Source of the DNA: Verrucomicrobiota bacterium
Lineage (GTDB): Bacteria > Verrucomicrobiota > Verrucomicrobiia > Opitutales > Opitutaceae
DNA: 64,000 nt
Direction: 5' to 3'
Assembly (NCBI GenBank): GCA_028293545.1
Contig: JAQGOP010000046.1
Coordinates: 1 to 64,000, forward strand
How positions within the stretch are numbered: position 1 is the stretch's first letter; every line of letters begins with the position of its first letter. Under the pieces are notes generated by a model that ran no database searches, was not told the DNA's origin, and worked only from the letters and a program-made list of their open reading frames with translations. This document shows, one piece after another, positions 8,527 to 18,300 of the stretch. Position numbers and translations under genes: made by a program.

Positions 8527-10473
8527 ATGACCACGTCGGAGAAAATCAACAACGCGGCCGCGGCGGGCAAGCTGATGCCCGGCGCTGTCGAGAACCTTAA
8601 CGCTTTTCTCCACGCGAACCTGCCCGCTTGGGCCTCCGCCAGCATCCAGGAACTCGCCGACCAGGAAGCGTGGCCGGAGCTCAACGACCGGTTTTATCGC
8701 TACCTTGAATTCGGTACCGGCGGCATGCGCGGACGCACCATCGGGGTGGTCAACGCCAGGTCGGAAACGGGAAAACTCAGCGCGATCGGCACCCCGGAGC
8801 ACGCGGCGATCGGCAGTAATATGCTCAACGACTTCACGCTCGTCCGCGCGGTGGTCGGGCTTTTCCGCTACACGCGGAAATACCTGGAATCGAATGCGCG
8901 CACGGAGCGCCCGAAGCTCGTGATCGCGCACGACGTGCGGCATTTTTCGCGGCATTTCTGTGAGCTCGCGGCCTCGACGTGGACCCAGCTCGGGGGTGAG
9001 GCGTTTATCTTCGACGGCCCGCGCCCGACGCCGCAGCTGAGCTTCAGCGTGCGCTGGCTGAAGGCGCACACGGGCATCGTGATCACCGCGAGCCACAACC
9101 CACCGCACGACAACGGATTTAAGGCGTACTTCGACGACGGTGCGCAGGTGATCCCGCCGCACGACACGGGGATCGTGAACGAAGTGAACGCAGTACCGCT
9201 CGGCGAGCTGGCGGCGTTTCTCAAGGAGGACATCTCCAAGGTCACGACGCTGGGTCGCGACGCCGATGACGCCTATCGCGCGGCGGCCGCGACGGCCCTG
9301 CTCGATCCGGCAGTCTTGAAAAAGACGAAGCTCAAAGTCGTCTACACCAACATCCATGGGACAGGCGCGGTCCACACCGTGCCGCTCCTGGAAACAGCCG
9401 GCTGCGAGGTGCAGACTGTCCCCGAGCAGCTGAAGGGAGACGCGCGTTTCCCGACGGTGAAATCTCCCAACCCGGAGAATCCAGAGGCGCTGGCCATGGC
9501 GGTGAGCCTCGCGGAAAAAACGGGGAGCGACGTGGTGCTCGCCACGGATCCGGATGCGGATCGCATGGCCTGCGCGGTGCGGAATCGCGCGGGAAAGATG
9601 GAGTTGATCACCGGGAACCAGATCGGCGCGCTGCTGGCCGACTACCGCCTGATGAAATACAAGGAGCTCGGGCTGATCCCGCGCGAAGGTTCGGCGCGCG
9701 CATGCATCATCAACACGGTCGTCACCACCCAGCTCCAGGACGCCATCGGCCGCGGCCATGGCGTGAAGGTCATCAAGACGCTGACGGGCTTCAAGTGGAT
9801 CGCGGCCAAGATCCGCGGCTACGAGGAGCAGCTCAAGAAAGCGATGGGCCCGGGTTTCAATTACGAGGCCACGCCTTTCGCTGAGCGCGCAAGGCTGCTG
9901 GAGAAGCACAGTACGTTCTACGTATTCGGCACCGAGGAGAGCTACGGCTACCTCGCGAACGACTACATGCGGGACAAGGATGGCAATTCCGCGTGCCTGA
10001 TGTTTGCCGAGCTGGCGGCGTGGGTGAAGGACCGCGGGTTGACCGTGCCGGAATACCTCGACGAGATTTTTCTTCGCTACGGTTTCTACCTCGAGGGCGT
10101 GATCAACATTTACTACGAAGGCGCCACGGGATCCGCGAAGATCAAGAAAATCCTCGAGACCTACCGTGCGAATCCGCCGAAGGCATTCGGCGACGTGAAG
10201 GTGACGAAGTTCCAGGACTATGGTCGCGAGAAGATTGTCGACGCCGACGGCGAAGCGTTGCCGTCGCAGGACCTGTACATCGTGACGCTCTCGAACGGGT
10301 ACACCTTTGCGGCGCGCGGGAGCGGGACGGAACCGAAGATGAAATTCTATCTGTTTGCCAGCGACCGCGTGGCGAACGCGAGCGAGCTGCCGGCCGTGAA
10401 AGCGAAGACGAAGGCGACGCTCGACGCGCTGAACAAACTCATCGAAACGGACGCGAAGCAGCGCGCGGAGTAA
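8527..10473 (+). CDS. phosphoglucomutase/phosphomannomutase (alpha-D-phosphohexomutase)
   Basis: FGTGGMRG, TASHNPPHDNGFKAY, DPDADRMACAV, GTEESYGY, RGSGTEPKMKFY. Confidence 0.93.
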   Translation: MTTSEKINNAAAAGKLMPGAVENLNAFLHANLPAWASASIQELADQEAWPELNDRFYRYLEFGTGGMRGRTIGVVNARSETGKLSAIGTPEHAAIGSNMLNDFTLVRAVVGLFRYTRKYLESNARTERPKLVIAHDVRHFSRHFCELAASTWTQLGGEAFIFDGPRPTPQLSFSVRWLKAHTGIVITASHNPPHDNGFKAYFDDGAQVIPPHDTGIVNEVNAVPLGELAAFLKEDISKVTTLGRDADDAYRAAAATALLDPAVLKKTKLKVVYTNIHGTGAVHTVPLLETAGCEVQTVPEQLKGDARFPTVKSPNPENPEALAMAVSLAEKTGSDVVLATDPDADRMACAVRNRAGKMELITGNQIGALLADYRLMKYKELGLIPREGSARACIINTVVTTQLQDAIGRGHGVKVIKTLTGFKWIAAKIRGYEEQLKKAMGPGFNYEATPFAERARLLEKHSTFYVFGTEESYGYLANDYMRDKDGNSACLMFAELAAWVKDRGLTVPEYLDEIFLRYGFYLEGVINIYYEGATGSAKIKKILETYRANPPKAFGDVKVTKFQDYGREKIVDADGEALPSQDLYIVTLSNGYTFAARGSGTEPKMKFYLFASDRVANASELPAVKAKTKATLDALNKLIETDAKQRAE

Positions 10474-10564
10474 CGTTTGGAACAACGCGTTCCACCCGCA
10501 CGGCACTTGAGTGCCATGATCGAAAAAACTGGAGTCCACGGAAAGAGGACGCAGCAATCTTCGG

Positions 10565-11848
10565 ATGGTACCTCCCCAGCGTCTTCGGCTTGCGGCGATC
10601 GGTTGCGGCAGCCGCACGTTCATCTACTTCGAATTGGCGGCCAAGCAGCCTGACCTTTACGAAATCGTCGCGGCGGCGGACCACAGCCCGGCGCGCCTGG
10701 CGAAAGCGCGCGCTCTCTCGCAGAACCCGGCGTTTCGGGAGTTCCACGACGATGGCGCGATCCTCGCGGAGCCGAAGCTCGCGGACCTCATGATCATCGC
10801 GACACAAGACGCCTTTCACTTCGCGCACGCATCGGCCGCGTTGCGCCGCGGCTACGATTTGCTGCTAGAGAAACCGATTTCCACCAACCTACGCGATGTC
10901 CTCGCGCTGGAGAAACTCGCGGCCGAACTTGGGCGCCGCGTGCTCGTCTGCCACGTGCTGCGCTACACGCCTTTCTACCGGAAGGTGAAGGCGATCGTGG
11001 CGAGCGGCGTGCTCGGGCAGATCGTTTCCTTTGAAGCCACCGAGGGCGTGGAGCCGTGGCACCAGGCGCATTCGTTCGTGCGCGGGCACTGGGCGGTAAC
11101 GGAGAAAGCGACGCCGATGATCATCGCGAAGTCCTGCCACGACACGGACATCCTTTCGTGGCTGATTGATTCCCGTTGCGTCTCGCTCAGCAGTTTCGGC
11201 GGCATCCTGCATTTCCGCGCGGAGCAGGCGCCGGCCGGCGCGCCGGCGCGATGCACCGACGGATGTCCGGTCGGCGACACCTGTCTGTACAACGCGCTGC
11301 GCTACGTCGGGGACCGCAAGGGCTGGCTCGATATTATCTTCGATCGGGCGAAAACGGCGACCGACGCCGAAATCATCGCCTGGCTGGCGAAGAGCCCGTG
11401 GGGCCGCTGCGTTTATCGCTGCGACAATACCGCGGTCGATCACCAGACGTTGAACATGGTGTTTGCGAGCGGCGCGACGGGCACGTTCACGATGACGGCC
11501 TTCAGCGAGGGGCGGGATCTTGCGATCTTCGGGACCAAGGCACGGCTGCTCGCAGGCGAACGCGTGAAGCGCACCGCGGGCTGCGACATCATCGTCGAGG
11601 ACCACGCGACGCACGCCTTGGACCGCATCAAGATCGATTTCGACAAGGACGGCTGGCACGGCGGGGGCGATGCCGGACTCATTCGCATGCTGCACGGCGA
11701 AATGGGCAAGCCGCGCGCGGAAGACATGGAATCGTCGCTGCAGCGATCAGTCGAAAGCCACCTGATCGGATTCGCCGCCGAGGAAGCGCGGCAGACCGGG
11801 ATGACGCTCAACCTCGCGGAAGTTCGCGCACGCTTGAGTTCGCCGTAG
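10565..11848 (+). CDS. Gfo/Idh/MocA family oxidoreductase
   Basis: N-terminal Rossmann fold, LLLEKPISTNLRDVLALEK. Confidence 0.85.
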   Translation: MVPPQRLRLAAIGCGSRTFIYFELAAKQPDLYEIVAAADHSPARLAKARALSQNPAFREFHDDGAILAEPKLADLMIIATQDAFHFAHASAALRRGYDLLLEKPISTNLRDVLALEKLAAELGRRVLVCHVLRYTPFYRKVKAIVASGVLGQIVSFEATEGVEPWHQAHSFVRGHWAVTEKATPMIIAKSCHDTDILSWLIDSRCVSLSSFGGILHFRAEQAPAGAPARCTDGCPVGDTCLYNALRYVGDRKGWLDIIFDRAKTATDAEIIAWLAKSPWGRCVYRCDNTAVDHQTLNMVFASGATGTFTMTAFSEGRDLAIFGTKARLLAGERVKRTAGCDIIVEDHATHALDRIKIDFDKDGWHGGGDAGLIRMLHGEMGKPRAEDMESSLQRSVESHLIGFAAEEARQTGMTLNLAEVRARLSSP

Positions 11849-11895
11849 GACGCGGTCTTCGACTGGCTCGGTGGGCGTTTCCGATTCCATCAGAA

Positions 11896-12056
11896 TTTGA
11901 ACAGAAGGGAACGAAGGTAACGAAGCGGTTTTGGTTCGCGCGACCAATCGTGCCATTGACGGCCGGGGGATCGGGATTTCCTGGAACCTCGTGAAGGGCT
12001 ACGAGCGATTCCGCTGACTAGCACCTCTTCGTTACCTTCGTTGCCTTCTGTTCAAA
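11896..12056. repeat. inverted-repeat pair B: 30-bp arms with 1 mismatch (11896-11925 / 12027-12056), 101-nt spacer
   Basis: tttgaacagaagggaacgaaggtaacgaag ... cttcgttaccttcgttgccttctgttcaaa. Confidence 0.9.
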
Positions 12057-12119
12057 TGGATTGGGTTGCTCGTCGGTCGCTCCGACATGCTCGCTACACG
12101 TTACGCGGTACTTCGAAAA

Positions 12120-12141
12120 GTAGGCGGGCCGCCTGCGGTAC
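12120..12141. repeat. single palindromic repeat gtaggcgggccgcctgcggtac related to family A
   Basis: reverse complement gtaccgcaggcggcccgcctac resembles gtagcgcaggcggcccgcctgct at 55684. Confidence 0.6.
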
Positions 12142-12164
12142 TTCCGGAATTACACGCGCGCGGG

Positions 12165-13190
12165 CTATGGGGCGCGGCGTTCGAAACCGAATTTTCGCAG
12201 GAGCTTGCGGAAGGGGCCGACGGCGACGCGGCGGAACTCGGCGGGAATCTGGTCGGCGAGACCGCGGTTGGCCAGGATTCGACGGACGGTGACACCCTCG
12301 TAATTCCGGGCGTCGAGCAGCTCAGCCCTCAAGAGTTTTGGCGGCACCTGGTCGAGATGTCCCTCCAACGCCACGGCGTGCATCGGCGTGTCGCCGTTGT
12401 CGTTTCGCGTCAGGAGCAATTCGACGCTCAGGCTTTCGGCGGGGATCCGGTTGAGCTGTCCCGTGGCGGCGGCCGCGTGAATCGCGGTGAATCCGCTGTT
12501 GCTCGGGACGACGAGGTTGCCGCGGGTGAGGAACTCCGCCGGGATCTGGCTGAGGTGACCGGAAATCGCCGCCGCGTGCAGCACCGTGTCGCCGGCGGTG
12601 GTTTTCTCCATCAGTGCCGGCGCGGCCAGAAATTCGCGCGGGACCTGGTCGAGGTGGCCGTTGAACACCGCCACGTGGAGGACAGATTCCCCGGCGAGAT
12701 TTCGCGCCGACAGGTTTTGCGCGGTCATGAATCCCGCAGGCAGGCGGCCGAGCATCCCGGTTTCTGCGGCTTCATGCAGCACGGTGTTGCCGAGGTAAGT
12801 CTTGGCCGCGGCGAGCGCGGGCGTGATCAATTCCGCGGGCAATTGGTTCAGGTGACCCTGCGCGGCCGCGATGTGAAAAACGGTGAAGCCCGAGTTGCTG
12901 TGATAGTAGAGCAGGCGGCTGATGAGCAATTCGCGCGGCACTTCATCCAGGTGCCCGCCGAGCGCGGCATGGTGCAGCGGGGTGTACCCGGCGTCGTTGC
13001 GGAGCGTGAGGTTGGCCTCGGTCAGCAATTCCGCAGGCAGCAGGCGGAGCCCGCCGTACTTGGCCATGGCGTGCAGGGGGGTGTTGCCGGAGGCGTTGCG
13101 TGCCGTGACGCGTTCACGAACCAGCGCCGCCGGCGGAAGGCGGTTGAGCTGGCCCGAGCGTGCTGCTTCCTGCAGGTCGTACTTGTCCAT
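12165..13190 (-). CDS. ankyrin-repeat protein with LPAEL/VPREF-type repeats
   Basis: multiple GxTxLHxAAxxGHLxQxPxEfL units. Confidence 0.85.
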   Translation of the reverse strand: MDKYDLQEAARSGQLNRLPPAALVRERVTARNASGNTPLHAMAKYGGLRLLPAELLTEANLTLRNDAGYTPLHHAALGGHLDEVPRELLISRLLYYHSNSGFTVFHIAAAQGHLNQLPAELITPALAAAKTYLGNTVLHEAAETGMLGRLPAGFMTAQNLSARNLAGESVLHVAVFNGHLDQVPREFLAAPALMEKTTAGDTVLHAAAISGHLSQIPAEFLTRGNLVVPSNSGFTAIHAAAATGQLNRIPAESLSVELLLTRNDNGDTPMHAVALEGHLDQVPPKLLRAELLDARNYEGVTVRRILANRGLADQIPAEFRRVAVGPFRKLLRKFGFERRAP

Positions 13191-13299
13191 GGCGCCGGCG
13201 AGGGAAGTTTTGGCGGGCGAGACTAGCAAACCAAAAGCCCGGCAACCGGCGCCTGATTTCGGTTTGCCAACCCGGACCCGCGATCCACGCTCGCGCGAA

Positions 13300-13737
13300 A
13301 TGAGCGCTGTGGATCCCGTGCCGTCGTCGGCTGCCAAGAATGATTCGATCCTGATCGTCGACGACGAGCCGAGCCTGCTGGCCGCGCTTTCGGCCGCACT
13401 CTCGCCGCATTTCGAGGTGAGCACGGCGGAATCGGCGCGCGAAGCGGAACTGATCCTCCGCCAGCAGACTTTCAAGGTCGTCGTGGCCGATCACCTGATG
13501 CCCGGCGGCAACGGCATGAATTTCCTCGTGCGCGCACGGGAGGAATTTCCCCATATGCAGCGCATACTCGTGACGGGGTACATGAAGCCCGAGATGCTGC
13601 TACGCAGCGTGAATGAAGCGGCGTTGTTTCGCTACCTGCTGAAGCCGGTGGCGCTGGATGACCTGATCCAAGTCGTCCGCGAGGCGGGGAAGGCCCATGA
13701 CGCGAGCCTGACGGCGCCGGAACCCAGCGCCTCGTGA
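13300..13737 (+). CDS. stand-alone response regulator receiver protein
   Basis: ILIVDDEPSLL..VVVADHLMPGGNGMNFL..ILVTGYM..LLKPV. Confidence 0.9.
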   Translation: MSAVDPVPSSAAKNDSILIVDDEPSLLAALSAALSPHFEVSTAESAREAELILRQQTFKVVVADHLMPGGNGMNFLVRAREEFPHMQRILVTGYMKPEMLLRSVNEAALFRYLLKPVALDDLIQVVREAGKAHDASLTAPEPSAS

Positions 13738-15191
13738 AGAAACCCACCGGCGCGGAGGCGCCCACGGATTGGCGGCCGCGCTTTCATTTCACCGCGCCCA
13801 CGGGCTGGATCAATGATCCCAACGGCTTGGTGCGCGTCGACGATTCCTGGCACCTTCACTACCAATACGAATGGCCGCGCCAATGGGGCCATGCCACGAG
13901 CCGCGATTTGTTCGCGTGGAAACATGAGGCCGTTGCGCTGCAGCCCGACAAGCACGGCGACTGCTGGTCTGGCGGCACGGTCGACGATCGCCGCAATACG
14001 TCGGGGATTTTTTCCCGGGGAACCGGGGGATTGGTTTCGATCTATACCTCGCAGGACGAAGCGAACGGCCAGCGCCTGAGCCTCGCGAGCAGCGCGGATG
14101 GCGGCGGGACATGGGTCAAATTTCCCGGGAATCCCATCCTGCGTCGGTCGACTCGCGAGTGTCGCGACCCGAAGGTATTCCGGGACGAGGCGCGTGACCG
14201 CTGGGTCATGGTCCTGACGGAGAGCCGGTTCGTGACCTTCCTGGTTTCGATGAATCTGCGGGATTGGCGCGAAACCGGCCGGTTCACGCCGCAATTGACC
14301 GCGGGAGCGGCCGGCGTCGAGTGCCCGGACCTCTTTCAATTGCCGGTGGAAAATCGCCCCGGCGCATCGAAGTGGGTCCTCGTGATGAGTTACCTAGGCG
14401 GCGAGAACTTTGCCGGGAATTTCGGCTTCGGGGTGTGTGCGCAGCGGTATTTTGTAGGCGAGTTCGACGGAGACACGTTCACGGCGGAACAAGGCGCGGA
14501 TGCACTGCTGCCATTCGGATCCGGGCCCGACGAATACGCCGCGATCGTGTGGCCGCGCGAAGCGGCTGAGCCGCGGCGAACCGTGGCGATCGGTTGGATG
14601 AATCATTGGGGCTACTCGAAACAGATTCCGACCGCACCTTGGCAGGGCTGCCTGACTCTGCCGCGCGAACTTACCCTGCACCAGGTCGCGGAGGAAAAAT
14701 GGGAGATTCGCCAGGTCCCGGCGCGCGAACTGTGGGCGAAGCTCCCGCGCCGGGAGAAATTCGCGACGGGCGCGCTGTGGGGCAGCGACGCGATCAAGCC
14801 CCTGGGAAAATTGCGGTCCGGGGCGATTCGCGCGCACCTCTCGCCCAGTCCAGGCTCGGTGCTTGAGTTCGAATTATTCGCCGACCAGCTCCATCGCACC
14901 GTCGTCGGCTACGACGCCGCGCGCGAGCTGCTCTATTTTGACCGCCGGGATTCCGGGAGCCCGGACTTCCACCCGAATTTCCCGGCGCGCCATGAAGTGA
15001 AGCTCCCGCTGCGGGGCGGCTCCCGCCTGGAAATCATGATCGTCATCGACGTTTCAAGCGTCGAAGTCTTCGCGTCCGACGGCGCGGTCTACCTGAGCGG
15101 CCTGACGTTTCCGCGGCCCGAAGCCGCCGCGGCAAACCTCAAGGTATGCGGCGGCCGGGTGATGATCGAGGAGCTCGAAGTGTTGAGCTGA
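13734..15191 (+). CDS. glycoside hydrolase family 32 (levanase/fructan hydrolase)
   Basis: GWINDPNGL, WSGGTVDD, RDPKVF, ECPDLFQLP. Confidence 0.92.
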   Translation: MKKPTGAEAPTDWRPRFHFTAPTGWINDPNGLVRVDDSWHLHYQYEWPRQWGHATSRDLFAWKHEAVALQPDKHGDCWSGGTVDDRRNTSGIFSRGTGGLVSIYTSQDEANGQRLSLASSADGGGTWVKFPGNPILRRSTRECRDPKVFRDEARDRWVMVLTESRFVTFLVSMNLRDWRETGRFTPQLTAGAAGVECPDLFQLPVENRPGASKWVLVMSYLGGENFAGNFGFGVCAQRYFVGEFDGDTFTAEQGADALLPFGSGPDEYAAIVWPREAAEPRRTVAIGWMNHWGYSKQIPTAPWQGCLTLPRELTLHQVAEEKWEIRQVPARELWAKLPRREKFATGALWGSDAIKPLGKLRSGAIRAHLSPSPGSVLEFELFADQLHRTVVGYDAARELLYFDRRDSGSPDFHPNFPARHEVKLPLRGGSRLEIMIVIDVSSVEVFASDGAVYLSGLTFPRPEAAAANLKVCGGRVMIEELEVLS

Positions 15192-15303
15192 GGCTGAGGG
15201 ATACCGGATTTCGGATACCGGATACCGGAAAGTTTCGCGGCGGGATCCGAGCCACGACGGCGTGCTTGACGGCCGAGTCGATTCCGCTGGCCGGAGATCG
15301 GTT

Positions 15304-18300
15304 CTACGCGCGGGGAAATTTTCGCCGAAGGTAAGGGGCCGTTGGGCTGCGCTTGGTCCTCAGGAGGCCGGCGAGATTTCCCTGGTACATCATTTCGCCG
15401 CCGTCCGGTCCGCCCACCGGCCCGAGTTCGATCACGTAATCGGCTTCGGCGAGGAGATCGAGATGGTGCTCGATCACGACGACGGTGTGGCCTTGGTCGA
15501 CGAGCGAATGCAGCACCCGGATCAACTTTTCGCAGTCGCTGAGGTGCAAGCCGATCGTCGGCTCCTCGAGCAGGTAGAGATTGCGCGGCAGCGTTCCCCG
15601 GCTGCGTTCGCGATAGGTGGCCAAGCCGGAGGACAATTCGGTGACGAGCTTGAGGCGCTGGGCCTCGCCGCCGGAAAGGCTCGGCGAGCTCTGGCCAAGC
15701 GTGAGGTAGCCGAGGCCGCAATCGACCATGAGCTGGCAGACTTGGGAAAGTTTGGAGTGAAAATCAAAGAACACCGCGGCTTCCTCGAACGTGAGCTGGA
15801 GGACCTGCCCGATGGATTTTCCCTTCCACGTGAGGTCGGACAACTCCGCGCTATAACGCAGCCCGCGGCAGTCGTCGCAGGGCAGGTAGGTGTCGGGCAT
15901 GAACGCCATCTCGAGCTTCACGCGACCGGCGCCTTCGCAAGTCGGGCAGCGTCCGCCCGTGGTATTGAACGAAAAACGCGAAGCGGCGTATCCGCGGATC
16001 TTCGACTCCGGCAGCGAGGCGAAAAACTGCCGGATCAAATCGAAGATGCCGAGATAGGTGGCGGGCGTGGAGCGCGGCGTTTTCCCGATGGGCGACTGGT
16101 CCACTTCGATCACGGATCGGAAGGCATTGGCCCCGGTCAATGCACCGAACACCGGCGCATCGCCAGCGAAGCCGGTCGCTTTCATGAATTCCTTGCCGGT
16201 TAATTTTCCGGTGCGGGCCTTGATCGCATGCGCGACCGCGGGATGAAGGAGATCGCGGAAGAGCGTCGACTTCCCGGCGCCGCTGGGTCCGGCCACCATC
16301 ACGAGGCGACCGGGCGGGATCTGAAGATCAAAGCCCTTCAGGTTCCTAAAACGCACGTCGGTCAGCTCGAGCCAGGGCTCCTTCGAGCGCGGCGCCTCGA
16401 TCTTCCGATATTCGCCGCGCTGCGGGTGCTTGATTCCGTTTTCGAGGAAAAGCCCGGTGAGCGACCGCGCGTTCTGGCGAATTTCGGCGGGCGTGCCGTT
16501 GGCGAGGACTTCGCCGCCGTGAATGCCGGCGCCCGGGCCGAGGTCGATGATGCGGTCCGCGCGAGCCATCAATTCGTCGTCGTGCTCGACGACCAGCAGC
16601 GTGTTTCCCTTTTCGCGCAGGGTTTCGAGCGTTTCGATCAGCCGGTCGTTGTCCCGCGCATGCAGGCCGATGCTCGGTTCGTCGAGCACATAGAGGACGC
16701 CGGACAGGTTGGAACCAAGCTGGGCCGCGAGCCGGATGCGCTGGGCCTCGCCGCCGGAAAGGGTTTCCGTGGGCCGATCCAGCGAAAGGTAACCGAGGCC
16801 GACGTGGTCGAGGAATTTCAGGCGTTCCCGGATCTGGGGCACGATGTCCTGCGTGATGAGTTTGCCGCGCGCGTCGAGCTCGAGGGACTTGAGCGTGGCG
16901 AGCAATCGATCCGGCGTTTCCGCCAGCAGCGCCGGCAGCGAGATCGGTGGCTGCTTGCCGCGGAGGTGGAGTTTTACGGACCGGCCGATGCGATTGAGGC
17001 GCGCGCCGTGGCACTCGGGGCAGGGCACGCCGTCGACGGCGAGGTCGTCGCTGGAATCCAGTCCAAGCTGACGCAGGCGTTCCAGGTTCGCATCCGTTTC
17101 GTCGTCGTCGTCGGCCTCGAGCATCCATGGAAGAATCCGGCCGTGCCCGCGGCAGGCCGGACACCAGCCGCGTGGCGAGTTGAAGGAGAAATTCTTCGGG
17201 TCGAGCTCGGGGAACGACTCACCTGAGTCGATGTCGGTCCGCGTCGTCGAAAACCAGGAAAGGACTTCGCCCTGCGGCGTGATCAGGAAGCACGCGCCCT
17301 TGCCCAGCTTCAGCGCGCGGTCGAGGGCGGATGACGCGGTCGGCCGGAGGCTCGAGGCCTTGGGCGCGGAACGAGCGGCTTTCGGCTTCGTTTTGGCGCC
17401 CGCGGATTTTGGCTGGGCGCCAGGCGAACCCAGGTTCTTCAAGTCGGCGACGACAACTTCGATGTCGTGCTCCTTGTAGCGGTCGAGTTTTTGGAAAGCG
17501 TCGACGCGAGTGAGCTGCCCGTCGGCGCGCATCAACTCGTAACCCTGGTTTGCGATCCACGTCGCGATGGGCTGGTGGTGGCCTTTCCGTCCGCGGATCA
17601 AGGGCGCACAGAGGTACAGATGCCGGGCCCGGCGCGCTTTTGGCGTCGCGAGCACGCGGGTGAGGAGATTCTTGAGCGCACCCGGCGAGAGCGGTTCGAC
17701 GGCTTTGCCGGTGTCGGGGTGATGCTGCACGCCGAGCCGCGCGTAGAGCAGCCGGAGATATTGCGCCACCTCCGTGATCGTCGCGACGGTCGACTTGCGC
17801 GAACCGCGGGTCACGCGCTGCTCGATGGCTACCGTGGGAGGAATGCCGGTGAGCCGGTCCACGTCGGGACGAGGGAGTTGCTCGACGAATTGCCGCGCGT
17901 ACGGCGACATCGACTCCATGAATCGCCGCTGTCCCTCGGCAAACACGATGTCGAAGGCGAGCGTGGATTTGCCGGAGCCCGAGACTCCGGTGACGACCGT
18001 GAGCAGCCGGTGCGGGATCGAGAGCGAGAGATTTTTGAGATTATTTTCGCGCGCCCCGATGATGTGAAGGTCGCCCGATGCCAGCGGCAGTGGCTGCTGT
18101 TCCTTGCCGTCATCCTCGGCGGCGATCGAGTAGCGATCCCCGGCTTCCAGCGCGGCACGAAGGAAAGGCGAAGTGGGTGTGTCGGCGACCGCCACGGTTT
18201 CGGGCGGACCTTCGGCGACAATCCGGCCACCGCGACTGCCGGCATCGGGCCCGACTTCGAGGATCCAATCCGCGGATTTCAACACGTCCAAATTGTGCTC

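Noticed and set aside
10479-10515. ggaacaacgcgttcc and ggcacttgagtgcc palindromes after phosphoglucomutase as a terminator or operator
   Set aside because: Short stems, no T-tract, and no second copy in the window; could be a solo repeat but not supportable alone.
7732-10623. 963-aa minus-strand ORF antisense to the pyrophosphorylase and phosphoglucomutase genes
   Set aside because: Low-complexity R/H/V-rich translation typical of shadow ORFs in GC-rich DNA; the plus-strand genes have clear family motifs.
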